From Hirudinaria manillensis (lineage: Eukaryota; Annelida; Clitellata; Hirudinida; Hirudinidae), in the NCBI GenBank assembly GCA_034509925.1, contig CM067527.1, positions 6,752,501 through 6,816,500 of the forward strand: a stretch of 64,000 nt of DNA, read 5' to 3'. The position numbers and the translations under genes are program-made. This document shows, in pieces, positions 13,301-22,100 of the stretch. Numbering within the stretch: the stretch's first letter is position 1; every line of letters starts with the position of its first letter. The notes beneath the pieces are model-generated. The model saw only the letters and a program-made list of their open reading frames with translations, was not told the DNA's origin and did not search any database.

Positions 13301-15852
13301 ATCATCATCATTAGCATCAGTCGGTGCTAAAAATTACCGTTGATAATCTCTTAATTTAAGCGGTGGACGGCATTCACTGAACACACTAGAATGCATTCCG
13401 ATTTAAAATAATAAATCAAACAAATTTCAATTTGATCTGTTTCTATCCAAAGGACTTCTTACTCTGGTGGGAATCATAATCTACATCGGGGCCATAACCG
13501 AAGAAGCAGGCAACAAGATGAAATCAAAGGATGAATTTCCATTCCTCTATTTCTACGGACCGTCGCTTGTAATGGCCATTTTCTCCTTCATTGCCTCCCA
13601 AATGACCGGCGTCATCGCCGTCAATCTCTTCCTGTCGAGGAAGCGCCAGATGATCAGAAGCGCCAACAAGTCGAGCGCAAACTCCCAGCAGTCGACGACT
13701 GCCGCTGTGGCGTCGGCGACAGTCGCTGCTTCACTGGCGACGGTCGGCGACTCTAAGAAGGTCGTTCTGGAGGCGTTCGAGGGAGAACCGAGACGAGACT
13801 TCGAGAACGAGACGTTCGTGATGGATTCGAAGAACTGCATTGATGACGGAGACGATGAAGTCTGCCCGTCCAAGAAACAACAACAGTATCAACTCTTCCA
13901 ACAACAACTTCAGCAACAGAATCAGTATTACAATTCACATCATCATCAACAACAGCAGTATCATCTCAAACGGCCGACGCTGACGACCAGCAACTCGGTG
14001 GACTACTACTATCACCACCACCATCCACCACAACAACAACAACAACATTCCAGGAAGGACTTCATCCGACAAGAGAGCTTCGACGTGACTTCTGCTGTTC
14101 AAATCCCGTCTCATACCGGACCCGACAGACTCAGGCGATTGGTTAGGAACTATTCCGAGGAAACTTACAGCTGGCGCATCCACGGATCCGGAAACATCAC
14201 TCCGGATAGATCCCTGGAGAACATCTCCCTCTCAGTTCATCGACTCCATCAGAACCGCGGATACCCCAAGTCCTCCAGCCACGGTCGTCTGGCACAGATC
14301 CTGGCCAGACAACCTTCCAATGCTTCAAGATCTCCTGACAGTGGAATGATGGCCAATTACGGCAGCTCCACTATTTTGCACAGGTTAACTTGTAAAATCA
14401 AGTCTGAGAAAAAGGATAAACTAATATTATTTATAATGCTATATCGATTGTTCTTGATCCAATTATTCATTATTTTTGGTTATATGCATTAATAAAACAA
14501 CTTTATTCATAACGGCAGTAGTAATATGTTTTATATGACATAATAGTGTTTTCTAATTATAATATTTTTACCAGATCCATTAAGACACTTTGTGCGTTAT
14601 TGATATTGTTGTGCCATTAGTAATAGTATTTCTTTGGTTGCTGTTGTTGCTATTATTGTTGACGTTGCAACATCTATCAACGGTACAAAATCTACAAATG
14701 ACATATTGTGTTTAACCACATATTTGCTTAAAACACCCTCGTAATGGGTTCACTAAATCCACTTAAATGGTTTTAATTGCATGAGGGATAACAGACCACT
14801 TGTAAATTTGTGTAGGAGGTTCGTTAGACTCGATCTGGGTGCTTTGAGGCAATCTGAAATCGAGGGATGAAAAATCTTTTAGGGATAGGGCAGGATGATG
14901 TGGTCTCTGGCCTTGTATTTTATAATATTATTCTTGATTGGCACATGTCACAATGATCTGATTCTGTTTGGACATTATTACCACGATGAATGGTATATTG
15001 ATTAATAATAACTTATTATTATTATTATTGTTATTACTAATTCACAATTCATATTCCTGGACGTGCATGTGAAACTATACAGTATACATTAAAATGAAAA
15101 CAAAGGCTTCCCCTTATTTCTTCGGCTAACCATATTAAACGTAATTTGATTAGTGAAGTTGTTTGAATAAAGGTTCATTTTTTTCTAAATTACTTTTTCT
15201 TCTTATTATGAAGTTCAATGCTGAAGTTTGAAATGATAATTTCTTTCGCTGAACTTTCTATTGGCTCGTCAGTGATGTGCAATCAGTGATGAGCAGGGGT
15301 CCGGATATTGAAGTGTTTCTGTATCAGAAGTTCCTGGAATCGTTGTTGTCCTATTCCTCAATTTATTTAACTTTATTCTCTGATGATTATTTTTTTTAAT
15401 TTCAAATATTTTAAAATCATTCTGCTGAACTCCTGAAATAATTTAATGTTGGTTTAAATTTATAGTTTACGTACTGACAAGATGTCGATTTATTTGTTTA
15501 AATTCTGTTTTAAATTAAGCGAATCGAAACATTTTATCTTTAAAAATATTCCTTTAACAGGCTTCATCAGACCAATCAGTTGTCAAGATCAAGATTGAGA
15601 ATAAATAACTCGACCGTTGATTGGCCTTCCTCGACCTTAGCTTCGACCAATCAACGAAGGGTGATAGGATCTTCCCATGCCCTTGGCGCAGAAGCGAGAA
15701 GAGAAAGGGGAGGAGTCAGGAGACCGGAAATGTCTCGACAGTGGTCCGAAATGACCCCCGAAGAGGGAAAGGTTTTCAGCCAATCGAGGGACAGGTTGAG
15801 ACTATCCCAAGAGGAGCTTAATCTTTCCCAGCGACGAATTACGCCCGTCTGA
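4892..15852 (+). CDS. CACNG: TARP / voltage-gated calcium channel gamma-subunit-like protein (stargazin family)
   Basis: Model: join(4892..5087, 6742..6837, 7513..7653, 13453..14383, 15561..15852), 551 aa, all junctions in phase with GT-AG sites. Four membrane spans lie near residues 8-34, 105-123, 131-158 and 180-202. The first extracellular loop has the claudin/PMP22 signature G-L-W followed by C (residues 57-62) and a second Cys at 76 inside an N-C-S sequon. The long cytoplasmic tail (about 205-551) is Ser/Gln/His-rich. The last six residues, RRITPV, match the PDZ ligand of stargazin-type TARPs (RRTTPV in vertebrates). Known role of the family: AMPA-receptor or Ca-channel auxiliary subunit at the plasma membrane, tethered to PSD-95-type scaffolds. 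Intron 3 (5.8 kb) contains an intronless zinc-finger gene. The exon 2 end is the least certain boundary. Confidence 0.8.
5335..5395. repeat. (GAT)n microsatellite
   Basis: About 60 bases of GAT triplets with one AAT interruption, in TARP intron 1. It creates spurious His-rich and Ile-rich open frames on the minus strand. Confidence 0.95.
6213..6461. repeat. (TATAT)n pentanucleotide satellite, about 250 bp
   Basis: About 50 nearly perfect copies of a 5-base TTATA unit in TARP intron 1. Because 5 does not divide by 3, it gives a long open frame with a 5-residue protein period, which is an artefact. Confidence 0.97.
6944..6963. repeat. short interstitial telomere-type (CCCTAA)n run
   Basis: Three adjacent C-rich-strand telomeric hexamers (one with an extra C) lie about 105 bp downstream of TARP exon 2. 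The same hexamer recurs at 45790-45825 and 60164-60177 on the other strand. Confidence 0.75.
7251..7312. repeat. (TTA)n microsatellite
   Basis: About 60 bases of perfect TTA/ATT triplets in TARP intron 2. Confidence 0.95.
7654..9588. other. TARP intron 3, part before the nested gene
   Basis: No coding signal seen; AT content rises strongly from about 9050. A stretch at about 9404-9440 resembles the region upstream of the second zinc-finger gene (about 20714-20750) and may be a shared promoter element. Confidence 0.5.
9589..11895 (+). CDS. intronless C2H2/C2HC zinc-finger protein 1, nested in TARP intron 3
   Basis: 768 aa from an ATG at 9589; AATAAA follows the stop at about 11911. Zinc fingers by residue: 25-46 (C2H2), 56-79 (C2HC, H-x6-C), 142-162 (C2H2), 171-191 (C2H2, extra C), 322-342 (C2H2), 347-370 (C2HC), 440-462 (degenerate, first Cys pair broken) and 471-492 (C2H2). 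They come as pairs about 8-13 residues apart, the second of each pair often carrying a G/D-K-K-Y turn. Linkers are Ser-rich. The C-terminal 150 residues are rich in Asn, Pro, Phe and Trp and share an L/M-Y-N motif and a Q-N-A-G-I/M-L motif with the gene at 20880. Probably a nuclear DNA-binding protein; I cannot assign an orthologue. Same strand as the host gene. Confidence 0.9.
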   Translation: MSSDSNIMPPAQNVEQPFVKRPFKCPYCRKSYENARSFRLHVGYKHRAQFKDSFTCGACNKSFNFMKQLKSHLAKYPDCQNSIKLKTCTPHAQLEVSGVKDKNVSDSKSQEPPSSKKAIAKEKKRSAGIEENVPEGVQLLNCPHCHRVFSQSRALGVHMQTHVQLVKRFECDVCGKKYVNKDGVKQHKKRHPICQNGAHSPITIDRGENEGTDSMEAMTSTTDQTVEDNNQSDRPTLLPVKPRPSTEFILQESPVKTDTLSSTSSQSSASSFQSMTNISCQGMATKSSDSNPSFELMSNESPPQLMEEAGASHSKNDESFRCLKCQMVIEGKSNFKCHMKTHNLRACQSCDKLFESQVELRQHRYKSMDCQKASNVLNPSSRKSLEQSKISESTGFSVIQNTSPQRSDACGGSTKICANTSSKSRSAESIQSPAENKNICRFSDDPKGSSNNTHLDRHLNIHTIVPRKFSCNLCDKKYCRKRDLNYHMTIKHRDANFNDKEIGNTHSSLLQVPSDVEMADLTETPSNSTADPNVLCTGENIQSEQVSPSATAETSIRQHNCHIVDQNQSLTHSAPLALSASNESKNSGGLDSIATIQPNQISECQEMPQLSKIDNTLHPDNQAQTLPNPGLYNSFNEISKVQNAASSNFQAPYSNQINMTSAVPPAKTQDNFMFNNFPMNNMFPMPYIGMYNHFNAVLAQANPIINHGIQGTPWGFFPYPINPWLLPNWGYQQNAGILISSLNTNPISIEQSLNESGNNVNKDLENAA
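11896..13452. other. TARP intron 3, part after the nested gene
   Basis: Mostly AT-rich filler. One patch at about 12800-13050 is GC-richer than its surroundings and open in several frames on both strands. On the minus strand it follows a good acceptor (T-rich tract then CAG near 13040). On plus it offers a 36-codon frame from an ATG at 12840. I cannot tell whether either is an exon. Confidence 0.4.
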
Positions 15853-16903
15853 CATTCAGGAAACGCTTTTGAGTTTATTTGACATAATTTCGAACTAAAC
15901 AAGAAAGTTATAAATATTTTTTTACTTTTTGTTTCTTAAAGGTTGAATTAAGTCATATTTTAAGTTTATTTTCTATATTTATTGGAGAAATTTTGCGTTG
16001 TTAGGTGTTTCAAAGTTTGCCAAACAAAATTGTTGCGCGAATTCGCCAAATTTTTCGCAAATGAAAAGCAGCCTTAAATATTATTAATTATAGTTAATTA
16101 ATATCAACATGAAATTTATTAAGAAACAATTTCATTACCATTTATATCTCGTGTAGCGATTATTACTTTTTATTACTAAATAATTATTTAAATAGTTAAT
16201 TTATGAATATTTTTGTACATCTCCGTGTTGTCTCACGACTGCAGACACAATTCAGCTGAAGACAGATGCTATTTTTAATTACTTCTGGGCCGTTTTTTAA
16301 GCCTAGGGGCACTTCATGGATTGCCTTGGCGATTCCCATAATGGATGTTATGAATAATTAATTGATGTTATAAATAGCTAGGCTACATTTACCGACCGAC
16401 CGACAGGGTCTTTGAAATTACGGACACAAACGTGTTAAGTTGCACTATACTTTCTCTTGTCGATTATGTTCGCGATTAATTTGTTTTCAGAATATTTAAT
16501 TTAATTTTTAGACTAACATTTCAGGTTTAATTTGATTTACAGATAAATATTTACAAATAACTTTAAATTAAATAGTTTAAAACTGAACATTGTTTTCATT
16601 CTACATTTAAACATCTCTCGTTCTTCTCTCTCTCTTTGTTTTTTAAATTTTTCTGAAATGTTTTACAAACACGAGCCTGACATTGTATTGAACAATTGTT
16701 GATAACGTTGACCAAATGAGTGTGATTTTAGTTAAGTCGTGATTGTGATAATCATTTTATACTCTGAATACATTGTCTAATTGGTTTGACTCCAACAGCT
16801 TCTGTTTTCGAATAATAGTATGTATGTAGAGAGCATTATTTTAAATCTTTTTAAATTAACATCTCTAATCGCCATATGTTTTCCAAAGAATTTTTAAAAA
16901 ATA

Positions 16904-16934
<31 letters not shown>

Positions 16935-17226
16935 ATGAAGCAATTAAAAATTCTGAACTAAATTTCCGTACGGAATTTTCTCAGCAAATTAGTTCCGGCA
17001 TTGATTTAGTAGGTTCACTTTTAGCCGTTGCCATGGATGCGAAGCCAGGTGCTCGCTTGACGACGTGAGCGGAATAAACAATTCGGCGGTCCGCAAAATT
17101 ACCTCTTCTAATCTCGAAAGAGTCAATTGCCATTAAATAACGCTTAAAAATTAATCTGAAATTAAATTTCTTTAAAAGAATTTCATAAAATTGTTCGATT
17201 AATTGCAAATAAATAAATAAATCGAA
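15853..17226. other. intergenic, TARP to CFAP157-like gene
   Basis: No gene recognised. Contains a TCTC-rich stretch near 16620 and an (AAAT)n microsatellite at about 16903-16936. The minus-strand open frame at 16981-17262 overlaps the first exon of the next gene and looks like a shadow. Confidence 0.5.
16903..16936. repeat. (AAAT)n microsatellite
   Basis: Eight or nine AAAT units upstream of the CFAP157-like gene. Confidence 0.95.
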
Positions 17227-19111
17227 ATGCCGAGGAGACGGAAAGCAGAGAAACAGAAGCAAAGTCGTCTTCCTTATTTCGTCGAAACAATCAACGAAAA
17301 AACCAAAGAGACTTTCATTGTTGACATCCAGAATTTGACCAGCAAATTGGAACAGTAACCATTCATTTGTGACTCAATTACTCATTTCAAATAATTAAAA
17401 TGAAACGATATTATTAAAAAAATTACTTATATAACTTTGATTGATTACGTTTTAGTCATTAATAAAAGGTGTAATTTATGGGTTAATTTTTATCGTAAAA
17501 GATAATTAGTGCTAATCAAATTATTTTACATTTTTTGAGGAATAACTTTAACGTATTGTAATTTAATGGGTGATAATGGAACATAAAACATTGAAATAGG
17601 TTTCAAAGAGGCTTCTCTGGCATTTATTTATGTTTCCTCTTTAAATTTACTAATATTAATAATACTAATATTAAATTTAATAATAGTAACAGTAACAGAA
17701 TCTTTAGATTAAATAATTCAAATTAATTAACATACAGTTAATATTCATGCAATCATTTAATTAATTAATTAATTAATACTAAATTTATTAACTTCCAGAT
17801 ATGAAGAGAAGCACAAGAACCTGTCGGAGAGATGTGAATATTTGGAGGAGAGGATGAAGGCCGTTCGAGGGAATGAAAGGACACGCTTGGATACCTGCAA
17901 CAGAGAATTGGCCGATAAGAGTGAACCGATTAATTATTCAGAACTCATGAATAAATAATTATAATTTAAAAAACCTTGAATAATTAAAAAAAAAAAATTG
18001 ATTATTGGAGTTAAATAAATTTTACTTATTTTGCAATTAAAAGCCATTTAATCTGATAAATTAAAAAATATTTTACTTAAAATTCACGTTCGAACCAATC
18101 AGCTGCTGAACTAGCGAAGCTGAAAGATGAACTGAATGAACTTAAAGAAAGCAAGATGGCGGAAGCGCAAAATGCCGAGAAGAGAAATCTGGAGTTGAAG
18201 AGAAAAATTCAGGAAATGAGGGATAATCTGACCGCTGAAAACAAACAGCTTGGTAATTGTAATCAATTATAATAAATATTATAATATAATTATAATCATA
18301 AATATGATATTATCTATCAATTTGTGAATAATCGAAAGTAATTTATTTAATTATTATTTATCTACCAGGCCTTCCATTTGTAGATATAACGTTATATTAT
18401 TTTTTTCTGTTATTATTAATTACATTATAAATGTTAAAAATAAATAAATAAGTCATTTATAAATAAATAAACATAAATAGATGCATACATGATTTTATAT
18501 CGAAACAATTTCATTGCAAATAAAGTTATTGTGTCGACAAAGAAACTGCTATTAGCAACGCAACCATTGAAGAACGTCAATCAATTAAAACAAGCGAACG
18601 TTTTCCAGCTTCTCAGTTGAAATCCCTGGAAGACTTCAAAGTCCACAAAAACGAATTCGTGTCAAAAGTAGAGAAACTGAAGAAGCAGATCGAAGAGAAG
18701 AACATGGTTCATGAACAGAACGTCGCCATAATGAAGGAATTGTCCGTCGAATTGGCTCTAAGGTTGACCAAATGACAAACGTTTGTATGGTCATCAATTT
18801 TGTAATCGTGTGGTGAATGGTTGTGTGTGGTTATGGGTAGTTATGGGTGGCCAGTGATGGGTATGCGGTTGTTGGGAGGCTGATTTTTGGCTCAGTGCTC
18901 TTAGGTGAGGATATTTTGGGTTGCTTCGTATTTCAGGAATCGGTCGGTGTTTTTAGGTTGAGTGTTTTTTGTATTATGAAGTATAAAGAACTAAATGCGC
19001 TGAGTTGAACGAATTTCCGAATTTTACGAATGTTACGAATTAAAAATTGTTTTGCTTATATGTTAGATCCGCTCATTTTCGGACTACTTTATAAATCATA
19101 ACTATAATTTA

Positions 19112-19148
<37 letters not shown>

Positions 19149-22100
19149 GTTAATTTATATAGCGCCGTGTGCGTAGCGTCAGAGGCGCTTTGTGTGAATC
19201 TTCTGTTTCCGACTAATTTGGAAGGTGTTTCCTGAAGAGGTGGGTCTTCAGGTGTCGTTTGAAGAGATGGAGTATTCCATCCAATTGTTGAGCTTGAACA
19301 AGATTAGCTGTTATTTAGAATTTTAGTTATATGAGGAGTCAAATAATATCTTATTTCTCAAGCAAATCATTAGTTATTATTGTCACCTTTGATTAACTTC
19401 CATCGTGTGCCAAGAAATATCCTCGAATGCATGAAGAATCATTAGAAGCTCATTTTGAAAGACATCAGGGAAGAATCAAATTTCTCCAAATTATTTCTTA
19501 CTTTAAGGCAAATAAAATGCATTCAATATTATTGTTGAATATGATATTTGAATGTTAAAAACAGTATTAAAAAAATGGTATATAATAGTTTCGAAGAGAA
19601 TTGATTTTTAAAAAATAGTTAAAATTTTCGTAATTATTGCCTCTTTCAATGCCACGCAGAACAAGAGAGGAAGCCATCGAGAAACTATCAAAGGTGGCGT
19701 CCGACCTCAGGGAAGAATCTGCCAAAGAGATGCCGGAGCTGCTGAGAAGGGCTCTGCTGGAAAACGCAGCCGTCGGTGGTTTCAATGGCTTCGTATCCAA
19801 CAAGTCACAGGAAATTGAGCAGGAAAACGAGGAACTCCGACGATCGGTGAATGAGAATGGAAGAATGATTTGCAGGATGGAGAAGAAGGAGAAGGAGTTA
19901 TTCCAGGAATACATTTCCACTAAAAAGGTTTTATGATCATAATAATAATAACAATAATGCTGATTTAATAATTTATTAGTTTGTCTATTGAATTGTTGTT
20001 AGAATTACATTACTCGCAGTCTGTTAAAGTGTGAACTTAAAATTAAAATTTTTTTATATTATTTTTAAACAATTTCAAAATAATTTTAGTTTCGTTTTAA
20101 ATAAAAATATTCACAACTTGCATAGCATGGTGCGACTTTATGCACTATTTTACGTCGCGCGTAATCTTTGTAACCCGGTAGTAATAATGTTTTACCGGGT
20201 ATATTAATGACTACATTAACTGATCAGACTATTAACTAGTTGTACTATGAATTCATTAGCTGATCAAGCTTCTGCAGGAAAAGTTGGCTCAGCATCCATC
20301 CATGAATCCATGCATTTCACCAACTGAACGGGTCGAGGTAAACCTTTTTCCACAACTTCGCGAAGAAAACGAAAACTTGAAAAAAGAAATCCAAAGCATT
20401 AGGTAGAATTTAATAAGAATTATCGATATATAATTCAACGAAAAGTTAATTAATAAAAAGTCTTAATGCTTTCATGTTCAATCTTTTAAAAGATTTTGAA
20501 TATAAATCGATAAAGCCGTCGCGTATCTCCGTAAAAGCACTAATTTAAACAGTACCGTTAAAAAGAAAAATCAGTAAAATAAAAATTTTAATAATTAAAA
20601 TAAAAATAATTTATTATTTAATGAGTAATTATTAAAAATTAGTTAATGAATTATTAATTAATTAGTCGTCAATAAATTAATTTAAAAATAATGATAATAA
20701 AAAATTAATTTTTTATTGAAATTAATATTCACGATCTTTTGTTGGGAGCGACTAGGAAAGTCTAGAGCCACCATTCGTCATGAGTCTTTATTGTACTAAA
20801 CATTCTTCACGTTATACATCCCCAAAGCACACAAAACGTTTAAGTAAACTCCGAAATAGTTGTAATCAAAACCGTTGAAATGTCCACAGAGGAATCAGCA
20901 TCTTCGTCAGGCGAAATAGTTCAGTTCACAAGTAAAGCTTTCAGATGTCCCTGGTGCCAATTGATTTTTGAATCTGCTATTTTACTTCGTGATCATCTGT
21001 CTAAGCATAACAGAAAGGATAAGGTTTTCGATAAGCCCTTTGCTTGTAAGGCCTGCGGTAGGAAGTATTCATTGAAGTTTAATTTAGATAAGCATGTGAA
21101 AGAAAACTCGAAATGCCAAAAGATTTATAAATACTCCTCAGTATCGGAGGAGTCTCAGGTTCCAGCAAATGTTAAGCCACTAACAGCTACAAAGGCATGC
21201 AGTGAAATCGTCCAGGAACCCATCTTTCCAATTGCTTCGGATCCGTCTTCAGTTCGATATTCTTCGTCTAGCGATGATCAACAAACTCAGACGCTTTCGG
21301 GCCAAATCAGTTCTTCCATAGGAAACGTATTGCCATCTCCAACTTCATCATCGGAATCCCTAATCGTAAGACGAGAAGACCTCACTGAAAAACAATCCTT
21401 AGAAGGTAGACAAATTTCTGTCTCTGGCGAGGCATCCGATAACAGCGACTCTCTTGGGAATCATGAAAACCTGAACAATGATTGTCAAAAAATGATTTTT
21501 TCTAAGACTGTTTCTCCTCTTCATAGAAGAAGTTCGTCAAATTTCGATCCTGATGAATACCTCACAAATTCGACAACTCCGGACGGAAAAATTCATCAAA
21601 TCTTCAAATGTCCGGAATGTCCAAAATTATTCGGTAAGAGCCAACATCTGAAGTTGCACATGCGTGCCCACACCTCCAAAAGTAAACTGATTTGTGGTGT
21701 TTGCAATCAAAAGTATTCCAGCAAGAAATCTCTAAAAGTCCACACGAAAAGGATGCATTCAAAACCAATACTCCAAGGTCGAGCAAGTGGCTTGTCCTCT
21801 TCAGCCGGGTCAAATCAAGAGGTTATGGAGATTGATGGCGTAGATAGAAATGCATCTGATTTTGTAGTTCCTCTTACGACGACATTCAAATGTTCGCAGT
21901 GTTCAAAAGAGTTTTTAAGCAAAGCGTTGCTTGATCAACACGAAAATAATCACGTGTCCGATAAACCTTTCGCCTGCGAAATATGTGGCAAGAAATACGT
22001 CAATGCGGACAGTCTTAACATCCACGTGGCGATGAATCTAAATTGTCAGCCTAACGAACAAACCTCTTCGACTCCAGTAGTTCAAGAAAGCATGGAGACT

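Noticed and set aside
13553..14183. Several antisense frames across the TARP tail
   Set aside because: Shadows of a well-supported coding exon.
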